A DNA stretch of 64,000 nucleotides from Secundilactobacillus collinoides DSM 20515 = JCM 1123 (lineage in GTDB: Bacteria > Bacillota > Bacilli > Lactobacillales > Lactobacillaceae), in assembly GCF_001435975.1 (NCBI RefSeq), contig NZ_AYYR01000013.1, forward strand, positions 124,001 to 188,000. The letters run 5' to 3'. Both the position numbers and the translations under genes were made by a program. Numbering within the stretch: the stretch's first letter is position 1; every line of letters starts with the position of its first letter. The notes below the pieces were generated by a model, which did no database searches, was not told where the DNA came from, and saw only the letters and a list, made by a program, of their open reading frames with translations. Shown one piece after another: positions 9,107-18,311 of the stretch.

Positions 9107-9147
9107 AATAATATTCAGCTTCTAGCAGGATGCGAGCCGTCAACCGT

Positions 9148-10281
9148 TTATTCTCCAGGCACGTAATCCTTATCAATAACTAGTACCGGTTTAACAACTG
9201 ACCCATCATTGGAAGCCGCATTTGCTTCGTTGATCTGGTCAAAGTCGTAAAACTTCTCTAATTTGTCAAACGGGAATTGTCCGGCTTGCCAGAAGTTGAT
9301 CAGCGTTTGAATGGCGATCTGCGGTACAGCATCGCCCATTAAAACTCCGTCGATGTGCTTGTTTAAGGCACTCAGCTGGCCCCATGTCGCAACGTCCAGG
9401 GTCTTGGAAGTGACGGCTATCGGTGCCAGGTGGCCGCCACTGGCGAGTGCGTCGACTGCCTGTAACATCACTGGTGCGACTCCAGTAGTATCAACGGCGT
9501 AATCCACTCCTTCGCCACCGGTCAGTTCCTTGACCTTAGCGACCCAGTCTTCATTCATACTGTTGATGGTGTCGGTGGCGCCCAGTTCCAGCGCAGTTGC
9601 CAACCGGTTATCGTGAATGTCGATGCAGATGATCTTGCTGCAGCCCTTGATCTTAGCTGCCATCAGCGCACCGGCACCCACGGCACCAGTGCCGACGATA
9701 GCAATAGTTGAACCTTCTTCTGGGTTCAACCCGTTAAAGACAGTGCCGGAACCCGTGACGAACCCGCACCCGAGCGGGCCGACTTTTCGCAGATCAATGT
9801 CCTTGCCGACAACGATGACGTTCCGTTCTTGAACCAGTGTGGTCGTGGTAAACGAGGACTGGTTAAAAAAGTTGCTGATAGCACTGCCGTTATCCTTGGT
9901 AAAGGCGTATGAGCCGTCTGGCCGAGTGCCCGCAAAGTTCAGGGCGTCCCAGTTCACACAGGCTGACGGGTGCCCGGTCAGACAGTGCCGACAAGTCCCA
10001 TCGTAATCGTAGGACAGGACGACATGGTCTCCCACCTTGATATTTTGCACGGCTGAGCCGACCTTTTCAACGATGCCGGCCCCTTCATGGCCGACAATAC
10101 CCGGGTACGTGTATGGTCCAGCTGACCCGTCACGCACTGCTTGATCACTATGACAGATCCCACTCGCAACGATGTGAACCAAGACTTCCGTCGCCTTAGG
10201 TTCATCGTCAACTAAAACGGTCTCCAGCGTAAAGGGTGCGTTAAGTTCTTCGATCACGGCACCGGTAATTTCTCTAGTCAT
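9148..10281 (-). CDS. Zinc-dependent NAD(P) alcohol dehydrogenase (aryl/medium-chain type)
   Basis: A 377-residue medium-chain dehydrogenase. Catalytic zinc ligands are the Cys in GICHSD, the His in GHEGAG and the Cys in GCGFVTG. The cofactor motif is GTGAVGAGALMAA and an Asp follows the second strand (IDIHD), which favours NAD. In the structural zinc loop the first of four cysteines is Asp (DGTCRHCLTGHPSAC), so this zinc may be absent or bound differently. The length and closing motif resemble aryl- or benzyl-alcohol dehydrogenases; the natural substrate is unknown. AGGAGGTCATC precedes the ATG. The gene is monocistronic, with a terminator downstream and a complex promoter upstream. Confidence 0.88.
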   Translation of the reverse strand: MTREITGAVIEELNAPFTLETVLVDDEPKATEVLVHIVASGICHSDQAVRDGSAGPYTYPGIVGHEGAGIVEKVGSAVQNIKVGDHVVLSYDYDGTCRHCLTGHPSACVNWDALNFAGTRPDGSYAFTKDNGSAISNFFNQSSFTTTTLVQERNVIVVGKDIDLRKVGPLGCGFVTGSGTVFNGLNPEEGSTIAIVGTGAVGAGALMAAKIKGCSKIICIDIHDNRLATALELGATDTINSMNEDWVAKVKELTGGEGVDYAVDTTGVAPVMLQAVDALASGGHLAPIAVTSKTLDVATWGQLSALNKHIDGVLMGDAVPQIAIQTLINFWQAGQFPFDKLEKFYDFDQINEANAASNDGSVVKPVLVIDKDYVPGE

Positions 10282-10321
10282 GTGATGACCTCCTATGCAT
10301 TTGTTATCTAATAATTACATT

Positions 10322-10335
10322 TGGGAGCGCTTCCA
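10322..10335 (+). promoter_or_regulatory. Catabolite-responsive (cre)-like site downstream of the adh -10
   Basis: TTGGGAGCGCTTCCAA fits the CcpA consensus WTGNNARCGNWWWCAW with one mismatch and is nearly palindromic. It sits just after the predicted adh -10, where CcpA usually represses. Confidence 0.55.
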
Positions 10336-10340
10336 ATGTT

Positions 10341-10369
10341 AAAATATACCAATTGGTATACAATGTCAA
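10341..10369 (-). promoter_or_regulatory. adh promoter with a palindrome filling the spacer
   Basis: On the minus strand TTGACA (10364-10369) and TATTTT (10341-10346) are 17 bp apart. The perfect 16-bp palindrome TATACCAATTGGTATA (10345-10360) lies within the spacer and overlaps the -10, a classic place for a repressor of the TetR or MarR type. Confidence 0.65.
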
Positions 10370-10410
10370 CTAAAAGGTTGTGAAGTTGATAAACACTTGT
10401 ATATCAAGCT

Positions 10411-10431
10411 TTGTGAAACGTTTCTTCACAA
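10411..10431. promoter_or_regulatory. Upstream dyad of the adh promoter
   Basis: TTGTGAA (10411-10417) and TTCACAA (10425-10431) form a perfect inverted repeat around the palindromic core GAAACGTTTC. It lies about 40 bp upstream of the adh -35, a typical activator position. Confidence 0.45.
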
Positions 10432-10488
10432 GAAATGTTGCAGATAAATCATCATATGGTATTTATATTTTGCATAATTTAATGATTA

Positions 10489-10527
10489 TAAAAAAGCCTG
10501 ATAAAATGTATCGTTAGGCTTTTTTTA
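10489..10527 (-). terminator. Terminator after the uvrA-like gene
   Basis: AAAAAGCCT pairs with AGGCTTTTT (10491-10521) with an inner GATA/TATC pair. The A-run on the plus strand side gives a U-run for minus-strand transcripts, 13 bases after the gene. Confidence 0.75.
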
Positions 10528-10539
10528 AAGTGGTTATTT

Positions 10540-12807
10540 TTATTGATTCAATTGCGTCTTTAACGCCACACCGGTTCGTGATTCTGAGTGTGTGATACTT
10601 TCTTCAGGTGTGCCTTCAAAGCAGACCTGACCGCCATACTTGCCGGCGTCCGGGCCCATGTCGACCAGCCAGTCAGCCTGACTGATCAGGGCCAGGTTGT
10701 GCTCGATCAATATGAGCGTGTTCCCCTTGTCGACCAGGTCTTCAAACAAGCCGATCAACCGTTTGGTATCGTTCAGGTGCAAGCCGGTCGTCGGTTCGTC
10801 CAGAAAGTAGATGCTGCCCGTATGGTCGAGTTCCATTGCCAGTTTGACCCGCTGTACCTCACCGCCGGACAGCGTGGTCATCGCCTGACTGAGATTCAAA
10901 TAGCCGAGCCCGACCTGTTCCAACAGGCTGACCTTTTTGTAGATAGCGGGTACGTCCTTGAAGAAATCCAGGGTGTCGCTGATGGACATATTCAGCACTT
11001 CAGCTATGTTTTTGCCGTGATACTTGTATTGGAGCGCTTCTTGGCTGTACCGTTTGCCGCCGCAAAGCTCACAAACCTGAACGACCGGATCCATAAACGC
11101 CATTTCAGTAATCGTGACGCCCTTCCCCTTGCACCGTGGACAAGCACCCTTGCCGTTGTAACTGAAAAGCTGTGTTGAGACGTTGTTTGCATCGCCGAAC
11201 AGTTTACGTAACGGATTTAAAATGTTGAGGTAAGTCGCCGGCGTCGAACGGATGTTGATGCCGACTGCATCCTGGCTCAGATCGATATAGTCCTGGTCGG
11301 CCACCCGTTGTTTCACAGCGTTGACCAAGGTACTTTTCCCTGAACCTGCTGGGCCGGAGATGATCGTCATGACCCCTTTTGGAATCTTGGCACTCACGTC
11401 TGTTAAGTTGTGTGAGGTTACGTGGTCGACTTGCAGCCAAGCCGTTGGCCGTCGCGGTTGCCGAAACGTCATGGGTGCGCGCAGCATCCGGCCGGTGATG
11501 GTATCGGACTTCAACAGTTCTGGATAGGTGCCAGTAAACGTGACCTGGCCACCGCCCCTTCCTGCCTTCGGACCGATCTCCACGACGTAGTCTGCCGAGC
11601 GAATAATTGCCGGGTTGTGGTCAACCAGCACGATGGTATTGCCGTGGGCCTTTAGCTTAGCCAGTGACCGGGTGATCAGCTGAATATCGTGGGGGTGCAG
11701 TCCCACGCTTGGTTCGTCCAATACGTAAACGAGGTCGGATAAAGAACTGGTCAGATACTTGGCAATCTTGATTCGTTGCGCTTCCCCGCCGGACAAGGTA
11801 TCCGTTCCCCGGTCAAGCGACAGGTAGCCCAGTCCGATATCGACAAGCGCCTGCACTTTGCTGCGGAGTTCCCGGACCATCGTTTTCGCCATTCGGTCGG
11901 TGATACTATCCAGAAAGTGCAGCACGTTGACCAGGTCCATGGCGCTGACGTCGGCAATGTTTTTACCTTTGATCCTACCTTTCAGTGCTGCCTGATTCAG
12001 TCGTGAACCGTGACAGACCGGACACGTTTTCCGGGTGACGATTTTAGCTAAGGCGGCCTGGTGATGGCGTCCCGATGCGCTGTGGATGACCGAGCGCATC
12101 ATGCGCGGCACCAGGCCTTCATACTTGGCCGTTTTATGCCATGCTGCCGGCGGATCCTTCAGTTTTTGCTGTGGCGCGTGCATGAACAGGTCGTACTCGT
12201 CTTTGGTATAGTCTTTAATTTTCTTATCTAGGTCGAACAGTCCGCTATTGCCGTATTCGTTCCACCGCCAGGTTCCTGGTTGAAAGCCGGCAAACGTCAT
12301 GGCCCCTTCATTCAGTGATTTTTCGGGGTCGATCAGCTGAGATTTGTCGACATCATCGACAAACCCCAAGCCCTGACATTCCGGGCACATTCCCTGTGGC
12401 AGGTTGAACGAAAACCATTCTGAATAACCGACCCATGGCTTGCCGATTCGTGAAAACATCAATCGCAACACGGAATAGATGCCGGTGTACGTTGCTAGCG
12501 TTGACCGTGAGTTGCGGCCGATGGGCTTTTGTTCGACTACGATAGCGACTGGCAGGTGGTCGATACTGTCAAAGTCCGGTTGGCCAAATTTTGGCAGGTA
12601 CTGTTGCGTAAAACTCGGAAAGGTCTCATTGAGTTCCCGTCGTGACACGGCGGCCAGCGTGTCAAAGACCAGGGATGATTTCCCAGCACCGGACAAACCG
12701 GCAAACACAGTCGTCTGGTGTTTAGGGATATCCAGGTCAATATTTTTAAGATTATTTTCACGGGCGCCATGAATACTGATGGCACCATCCGCAAATAAAT
12801 TCGTCAT
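10540..12807 (-). CDS. Short UvrA-like ABC ATPase (UvrA2 class)
   Basis: A 755-residue protein with two ABC ATPase modules of the UvrA type: Walker A GLSGAGKSS near residue 40 and GPAGSGKST near 480, signatures TLSGGEAQR and TLSGGEVQR, and zinc modules CPECQGLG/CPVCHGSR and CPRCKGKG/CELCGGKR. Canonical UvrA is about 940 residues; the missing part is mainly the UvrB-binding and insertion regions of the first half, as in the UvrA2 or drug-resistance-associated class. It may bind damaged or drug-modified DNA without standard repair, which is inference. The ATG at 12807 was chosen because GGAGGAG lies 7 bases upstream. A terminator follows the gene; it stands alone. Confidence 0.9.
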   Translation of the reverse strand: MTNLFADGAISIHGARENNLKNIDLDIPKHQTTVFAGLSGAGKSSLVFDTLAAVSRRELNETFPSFTQQYLPKFGQPDFDSIDHLPVAIVVEQKPIGRNSRSTLATYTGIYSVLRLMFSRIGKPWVGYSEWFSFNLPQGMCPECQGLGFVDDVDKSQLIDPEKSLNEGAMTFAGFQPGTWRWNEYGNSGLFDLDKKIKDYTKDEYDLFMHAPQQKLKDPPAAWHKTAKYEGLVPRMMRSVIHSASGRHHQAALAKIVTRKTCPVCHGSRLNQAALKGRIKGKNIADVSAMDLVNVLHFLDSITDRMAKTMVRELRSKVQALVDIGLGYLSLDRGTDTLSGGEAQRIKIAKYLTSSLSDLVYVLDEPSVGLHPHDIQLITRSLAKLKAHGNTIVLVDHNPAIIRSADYVVEIGPKAGRGGGQVTFTGTYPELLKSDTITGRMLRAPMTFRQPRRPTAWLQVDHVTSHNLTDVSAKIPKGVMTIISGPAGSGKSTLVNAVKQRVADQDYIDLSQDAVGINIRSTPATYLNILNPLRKLFGDANNVSTQLFSYNGKGACPRCKGKGVTITEMAFMDPVVQVCELCGGKRYSQEALQYKYHGKNIAEVLNMSISDTLDFFKDVPAIYKKVSLLEQVGLGYLNLSQAMTTLSGGEVQRVKLAMELDHTGSIYFLDEPTTGLHLNDTKRLIGLFEDLVDKGNTLILIEHNLALISQADWLVDMGPDAGKYGGQVCFEGTPEESITHSESRTGVALKTQLNQ

Positions 12808-12822
12808 GCAGCGCTCCTCCAA

Positions 12823-13306
12823 TCATAACAAGCATATCCATGTAGCGAACATACGTTCTAATAACGAGAACGACCGCAAACCCACTCGTCGCCGCAATGT
12901 TAAATAAAACGCTTGGTTAAGGCCATCATAGCATTTTGCGTCCGCTTTTGGCATCTTCGAGTTAAAAAACTAGAAGGTGCTGGAATATACGTCTATAAAA
13001 TCGCAAAACGGCCTGCTTTGGATCACGCTGTATGCCTTAAGAGTGGTCGAAAAAATGCAAAAACGGGTCTTGCTAGGCAAACAAGAAAAACCGAATTGCA
13101 AAAGGTTGGTGCTGCTGAGTTATGGCGCTTGAAACAAAAACGATGATTCAGAGCTGGCGTTTTTTCTGCTGAGTGGTGCCTGCGGTAAGATTTCAGGCCT
13201 CATAGCCGATATGAGCGATACACAACAAAGACTGGAACAGAAGCGGACTATTATATGCAATAGTCCGCTTCTGTTCCAGTCTTTAACCGGTTTGGTCCAC
13301 TCTGTC
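12823..13306. other. Gene-free stretch with a long hairpin at one end
   Basis: About 480 bases between uvrA-like and the sugar porter gene. The first 400 bases contain only short ORFs without ribosome binding sites; two loose repeats of GCAAAACGG-type sequence occur near 13005 and 13055. The end holds a 26-bp hairpin listed separately. Confidence 0.4.
13227..13284 (-). terminator. Long perfect hairpin terminator of the sugar porter gene
   Basis: The arms 13227-13252 and 13259-13284 are perfectly complementary over 26 bp, with a 6-base loop ATATGC. Both ends carry AAAG/CTTT rather than a long U-run. It lies 23 bases beyond the porter stop. The stem is unusually long for a plain terminator. 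Confidence 0.65.
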
Positions 13307-14164
13307 CTAAACCCGTACCATAAAAAACACACCCGCAATCAGCACAGCAAGGCCAAATCCGGTGATCAGCAGCTGTCGGCCGCCCTTTTCGTGCAGCACG
13401 ACTGCTCCGACGATGGTGGCAATGACCACGTTTAACTGGGTAATGACAAAGGCGTTGACCAGACCGTTTAATTGCAGTGAAACGAGATACGACCCCGCGG
13501 CCACCGCGAAGATGAGGCCGGCCGAGAGATTTCGCACGCCCCACGCGTCTGATGTTGGCAGGCGGTGACGACCGATCAGGTAAATAAGGAGGCTGCCGCT
13601 GAACATGCCCAGCGCCTGTGGCAGAAAACCCGCTAGCCCGTTTGGATTGGTCACATAGTGTGGAAATCCCGAGTAGCACCAGTAGCCGATCGAAGTTACC
13701 AGTAATATGACGTAGACCAAGGCCTCTTCTTTTGCGATGTGCAGCGCGCCGTTTGAAATAAACACGCAGAGAACGATGACGATTAATGCTGCTAATCCCA
13801 ACAGATTAGTCTGCCAGCCCTGCCACTCGCCGAACAGCCAGGCGCCGACCAGTGAGTTGCCGATGACCTGCAGCGCCGTGGTGACTGGCATCACGGCGCT
13901 GACACCAAGTCGCATAAAACTCCAGCACTGGCCGATTTGACCAATGTTCCAGAGGAAGCCGGATAGAAAGTACAGCAGAAAATCATGGGGTGAGACGCCT
14001 TGTTGCAACCACAGCGCAACTGCTCCGGCAGCAATCAAAATACCGCCGCTCGTTCCTAACAGTTGCTCCAAAAAATTCCCACCAGTGACCTTTTTCATCC
14101 ATACCGGGTAAATGCCCCAAAAAAGTGCCGGCACCAAGCCAATCAACACACCCATCTTGTCCAC
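13307..14164 (-). CDS. GRP-family sugar uptake protein (GlcU/RbsU-like)
   Basis: A 285-residue membrane protein with about ten hydrophobic helices of the glucose/ribose porter family in the drug/metabolite transporter superfamily. The start MGVLIGLVPALFWGIYPVWMKKVTGG is typical, as is the family block GFLWNIGQIGQCWSFMRLGVSAVMPVTT split over helices 3-4. Relatives in Bacillus, staphylococci and lactobacilli take up glucose or ribose by proton-coupled transport; the substrate cannot be fixed here. The gene is divergent from an AraC regulator, which probably controls it, and a cre-like site lies between them. A long hairpin ends the transcript. Confidence 0.85.
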   Translation of the reverse strand: MDKMGVLIGLVPALFWGIYPVWMKKVTGGNFLEQLLGTSGGILIAAGAVALWLQQGVSPHDFLLYFLSGFLWNIGQIGQCWSFMRLGVSAVMPVTTALQVIGNSLVGAWLFGEWQGWQTNLLGLAALIVIVLCVFISNGALHIAKEEALVYVILLVTSIGYWCYSGFPHYVTNPNGLAGFLPQALGMFSGSLLIYLIGRHRLPTSDAWGVRNLSAGLIFAVAAGSYLVSLQLNGLVNAFVITQLNVVIATIVGAVVLHEKGGRQLLITGFGLAVLIAGVFFMVRV

Positions 14165-14184
14165 CTCACGTGCAACACCGATAA

Positions 14185-14198
14185 TGGTATCGCTTTCA
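14185..14198 (+). promoter_or_regulatory. cre-like site between the sugar porter and AraC genes
   Basis: ATGGTATCGCTTTCAA fits the CcpA-site consensus WTGNNARCGNWWWCAW with a single mismatch (T for R). It is 21 bases upstream of the porter start, so carbon catabolite control of sugar uptake is plausible. Confidence 0.4.
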
Positions 14199-14331
14199 AA
14201 TTAAGACTAGTGTATACTGAAATTGGTGAAAATTTATTCATAATCGGCAACTGTAAAACTGATAACAACGGGATTTACAAAACAAAGACGACGAAATTCT
14301 GTCATTTTTTAACCTGAGGGGGTGAAAACAG

Positions 14332-15144
14332 ATGCGGCAATTTTTTTGTCAACGAGTGGCAGGCAATCAAAATGTGAGCAGCTTAGCCTATATTGCGAAG
14401 GTGACGCCGACGGATGAAGTGTACATTCGCGGCATCCACCAGCACGACCACGTGACCGAGGTTTCATTAGTGATGGCTGGCAGCGGCAATTACTTTATTA
14501 AGGACGGTCATTTCCCAGTGCGCCAAAACGATGCGGTGGTGATCAACGCGGGGACGCTGCATTCCGAAGGCGCTATCCTGCCCTCACTGTGTATCGGTAT
14601 CCGCACACCGGCGCTCATCGACGACGCTCAGGCACCGGTGTTTCATCTCACGCAGAGTCAGTTTGACGTCCTTGTGCAAATCGGCAACCTTGGCTTCAAT
14701 TTGTTAAAACGACCGGACCGCGCCGCCCACGAACTGGCCAATAATTTGATTATCAGTAGTCTGCTGCCATTTTTGCACACCAGTTTGCCGGCCCCGCAAC
14801 CGTTGACACGAACCACACCAGTGATTGTCAGCCGAGCGAAGGGCTATATCGACGACCACTTTCACGATTTTATTAACATCAGTGATGTGTGCGCACGCTT
14901 GGCCCTGAGCCACACCTACCTTGACCGAAAATTTCGGGATAACCTTGCCATGACACCGATCCGCTACCTGACCTCGCGCCGAGTCGGCGAAGCGCAGCGC
15001 TTGCTGATAGAGACACCCAATCTGACGCTGACGCAGGTTTCATTGCAGATCGGCATCAATAACGTCAACTATTTTCAGCGGTGTTTTAAAAACTATGCCA
15101 GTGTGTCGCCGAAACGTTTCCGAACCGCGGTGGTGATTGCGTAA
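14332..15144 (+). CDS. AraC-family transcriptional regulator
   Basis: A 270-residue regulator with an N-terminal cupin-like sensing domain (about 25-95, including HQHDHVTEVSLVM and INAGTLHSEG) and a C-terminal double helix-turn-helix (about 165-265). The second HTH region reads LTLTQVSLQIGINNVNYFQRCFKNYASVSPKRFR, broken by the usual FxRxFKxxxGxxPxxYR pattern. The ATG follows a GAGGGGG site. Divergent from the GRP sugar porter, so it probably activates the porter in response to a sugar. It is the only gene on its transcript before convergent genes. Confidence 0.88.
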   Translation: MRQFFCQRVAGNQNVSSLAYIAKVTPTDEVYIRGIHQHDHVTEVSLVMAGSGNYFIKDGHFPVRQNDAVVINAGTLHSEGAILPSLCIGIRTPALIDDAQAPVFHLTQSQFDVLVQIGNLGFNLLKRPDRAAHELANNLIISSLLPFLHTSLPAPQPLTRTTPVIVSRAKGYIDDHFHDFINISDVCARLALSHTYLDRKFRDNLAMTPIRYLTSRRVGEAQRLLIETPNLTLTQVSLQIGINNVNYFQRCFKNYASVSPKRFRTAVVIA

Positions 15145-15258
15145 TGCATGAGTTTTATTCAGGGCAAATTCATGGCTAACCGATCGTGTGAAAAACGCCC
15201 CAAATTGCGTCGAAAAAAGCATCCTGGCAAAGTCAGTTAGACCCTTGCCAAGATGTTT

Positions 15259-16068
15259 TTATTGACCATTTTTATTTGTGGCATGGACTTCTTGACGCAG
15301 CTGCTTGATTTCTGCGCGCATGGCACTATTTTCTCTCAGCAGTTGATCCAGCTTGTCACTATTGTCCGCTTGGGTCACCTTGTCCGAATCCCGAGTAAAG
15401 TACGTGGTGATCGAACTGGTCAGCATACTGATAAACCCGATACCGATCAGCATTAAAAGCACGGCCGACAGCTTGCCGACGATCGTGGTTGGCGAGATAT
15501 CACCGTACCCCACGGTCGTGACGGTGACCACCGCCCACCACAGCGAAGTGGCGAAACTGACCCGCTCGGAGTAGGCATACATCGCAGCCGACATGATAAT
15601 GATCGCCCCGGAAATGTAAAACCATTAAATCAACCCATTCGTGTGCAAAAATTTTTTGGCATAATGATTTAATTTGCCGATGAGACCGATCAAACGTGTT
15701 AACTGGAAAAACCGGGCCAGTCTGGCAAGTTTCAGCACGCGGACAACGTGAAAAATGCGTCCCACTTGAAACAGTCGGCTGAGCCGGAAAAAACTGAAGA
15801 CCTGGTTAAACGGCACAATTGCCAGCAGGTCAAAAATATGATGTTTAACAAACTGCCATTTCTCACGGCTGAGGATCAAGCGCGTAAAGTAGTCGATGGT
15901 AAAGATAATGAGAATGACATTATTGATGACAGCATACGGTTCGTGCGACGCTGGAACTGACCCGGTAAATTCCATGAGTGTGAGAATGACTGAAATAACG
16001 GCTAATAACGCAATAAAAAGCTCGTAAAAATCACTGATCGGTAATTTTGTTTGGTGATGTGATTGCAT
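15259..16068 (-). pseudogene. Voltage-gated-type potassium channel, split by an in-frame TAA
   Basis: Six-helix cation channel gene interrupted by a stop codon at 15625-15627. Upstream of the stop are helices S1-S4, including an S4-like segment rich in regularly spaced Arg (FRLSRLFQVGRIF, VVRVLKLARLARFF). In the same frame after the stop come the rest of S5 (WFYISGAIIIMSAAMY), the pore with selectivity filter TVTTVGYGD, S6 and a coiled-coil-like tail. Nothing is deleted; one base change would restore a protein of about 268 residues. The pore could be reinitiated only at ATG 15594, inside S5. The start ATG at 16068 follows GGGGAG. Either a recent nonsense mutation or a sequencing error. Confidence 0.85.
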
Positions 16069-16161
16069 GATGGCTGGTTCTCCCCTTGTGTTGATCAAGA
16101 TGCAGATTGGTGTTTTCTTTAGTTTAACTTTTACTTACAGGAAAATAAACTTTTCATCAGC

Positions 16162-16196
16162 AAAAAAAGGCTACCGGTTGACGGTGGCCTTTTTTA
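16162..16196 (-). terminator. Terminator after the Na+/H+ antiporter gene
   Basis: AAAGGCTACCG pairs with CGGTGGCCTTT (one G-T pair) with a 5-base loop; the minus-strand transcript ends in seven U. Confidence 0.8.
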
Positions 16197-16322
16197 ATGG
16201 ACTTGAATAAAATTATAGTGAAGTTGCCGTATCGTTCTTGAGCAAGATAGCCAGGGCAGTTTGCGGCACGTAACCGCAGCCTTATCGGACGATTGGTCCC
16301 CTTAAAGCAACTGGTGCGAAGA

Positions 16323-18311
16323 CTAACCGTTATAAGCATCCACATTCTCCAGGTAAGTCATCTCGTCGATTGAGATCCGCCGTTGCAGCCTCTGTGCGAG
16401 GTCGGGTTCGATCTGCCCCGAAGCCATTGCGCTTTGGATGAGTTCGTACTCGGCGTGAAAGGCACGCATGAACATCTGGTAGACGATGTCGGAATCAACA
16501 TCTTTGGCGTGGATCCGACGGTGACGTGTCCGGTAAAATCGGCGAACCAGGTTCGTCTCCACCGCGTTACCCTTCTTCGTCTTCAAGAAGGCCATGACGG
16601 CATCGAAACCCGCCTGCTCGATCGGTAAAATATCTTCGCCATGTTCTTCAAATTGTTGCCGCCAGTAGACTTCTTCCAGCGCGATAGGTGCTGTTAGAAA
16701 GGCTTCCTGTGCTTGACTGAGGTCCCGGTACTGCGTGCCCATATGCAGGCTGAACCGGATTCGCAGCCAAACGTTCTTCCAGATCTTTTCGTCAGCGGTA
16801 AAGTTGTTCAGTTGCAGAAAACGCCCGTAGTATTTCTCTTCATCGGCCGTGATCTTGCCATCGACGCGTAACTGGTGAACCGCTTTGAGTTCAACCTGGT
16901 GGCTGTCACTAATGAGCTGCCGTTGCAGACGCCGGTTGGGCGTTGCATCCAAGACGAGTTGTTGCTGCAGAGATTCAATAACGATCTGGGCTTCAGCGGG
17001 ATGTTCTTTTTCGCCCGAAAGGTCACGAATCGCGGTTTGAATCATCCGCCGCACCCATTGGTACCGTGGCTGGGTGTCGTTTTGACTTGGCAGAATGATG
17101 GGCACGAAAATCGTTGGCATGATCAGACTGACCAAAATCACCACGGCGGCCAGAAAAATCATCGTGCCCCGTAAGGCAAACGCGTGGCCGTTGACGGTAT
17201 TGGGAATTGAAAAGGCCAGTGACAGGGTAATGGTCCCGTTGGCACCGCTGAGCGCCATAATCAGGCTGTCACGCCAGATATGCTCGGAGCGGTTCCGTCG
17301 TTTAATCAAGAACCGCGTCCAAAGGAGCCGCAGCACACCCTTGGCCAGATAAACCAGGATGCCGATCCCAATCAAGACCAGCACAGTAATGTTGCTTTTA
17401 TCCGAAATGTGCAATGCCCGGGTAACTTCCGGCAATGACAGGCCCAGCAGGACAAACACGGTCCCGGTCAGGGCGCCCGATAGAATTTTCCAAACGTTGC
17501 TGGTGACCATCTGCATCCGTGAACTGGTCAGCCGCAGTTTGTCACGCTCCGACCCCTGGACCAGCCCAGCAGCGACCACCGCGAGAATTCCGGAGAGGGC
17601 GAGCTGTTCAGCTAACAGGTACACGACAAACGGCGTCATCAGTGAGATGAGCACCATGATCAGCGGCGTATCGTCATTGTAGCGGATGAGGGCCAAACGA
17701 ATGCTGACGATAATCGTCCCCAGCAAAGCCCCGAACAGCAGGCCGCCAAGGAACTCCCAGAGAAACAGCACCAGGGCGTGATTCAGTGAAAACGATCCAG
17801 AAATGTAAGCCCCCAAAGCCATGTCAAAAATCACAATGCCGGCCGCGTCGTTAAACAGCGACTCGTTCTTCAACGTGCCCGCCTGTTCTTCCGCAATCGG
17901 GTTGGCCACGAAAATTGAATTGACCGCCGACGCGTCCGTTGGTGAGACAATGGCCAGCAACGCGTAGCACAAACTCAGCGGCAACAGGACGTACAGCGCG
18001 TGCAAGCCCGTTCCCACAACGAGCACCGTGACCAGCACGAGGCCAACCGCCATGGACAAAATATTGGTGATGGAGCGACCGATCCAGCCCCGGGAGCTGT
18101 TTTGCGCTTCGTTAAACAGTAACGGTGCAATAATGCCCAGCGTAAAGGTCGACGGAACGAGCTGGAAGTTCTGGTAGACTGGAACCAGTGAGAGCACCAG
18201 CCCAATCGCAATTAAGAAAAACGGCGCGGGAATAAACGAGACGTGCCGCGCAAGAATGTTGGCAGCAACGACGGCCGCCAGGATCACTGAAAATAAGAGC
18301 ACGAAATCCAT
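16323..18311 (-). CDS. Na+/H+ (cation/proton) antiporter, CPA1 family
   Basis: A 662-residue antiporter. About residues 1-410 form 11-12 membrane helices and the rest is a large cytoplasmic domain, the usual layout of long bacterial NhaP/CPA1 members. Signature motifs are SPTDASAV near residue 125 and NESLFNDAAGIV near 148, holding the acidic residues of the ion site. Exports Na+ (or K+) in exchange for protons in pH and salt homeostasis. The start is preceded by AGGGGAGG with long spacing. The gene is monocistronic. The C-terminal 250 residues are charged and helix-rich and may sense pH or ligands. Confidence 0.9.
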   Translation of the reverse strand: MDFVLLFSVILAAVVAANILARHVSFIPAPFFLIAIGLVLSLVPVYQNFQLVPSTFTLGIIAPLLFNEAQNSSRGWIGRSITNILSMAVGLVLVTVLVVGTGLHALYVLLPLSLCYALLAIVSPTDASAVNSIFVANPIAEEQAGTLKNESLFNDAAGIVIFDMALGAYISGSFSLNHALVLFLWEFLGGLLFGALLGTIIVSIRLALIRYNDDTPLIMVLISLMTPFVVYLLAEQLALSGILAVVAAGLVQGSERDKLRLTSSRMQMVTSNVWKILSGALTGTVFVLLGLSLPEVTRALHISDKSNITVLVLIGIGILVYLAKGVLRLLWTRFLIKRRNRSEHIWRDSLIMALSGANGTITLSLAFSIPNTVNGHAFALRGTMIFLAAVVILVSLIMPTIFVPIILPSQNDTQPRYQWVRRMIQTAIRDLSGEKEHPAEAQIVIESLQQQLVLDATPNRRLQRQLISDSHQVELKAVHQLRVDGKITADEEKYYGRFLQLNNFTADEKIWKNVWLRIRFSLHMGTQYRDLSQAQEAFLTAPIALEEVYWRQQFEEHGEDILPIEQAGFDAVMAFLKTKKGNAVETNLVRRFYRTRHRRIHAKDVDSDIVYQMFMRAFHAEYELIQSAMASGQIEPDLAQRLQRRISIDEMTYLENVDAYNG

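Noticed and set aside
12913-13146. Plus-strand ORF of 77 residues
   Set aside because: No start signal and no similarity; probably chance.
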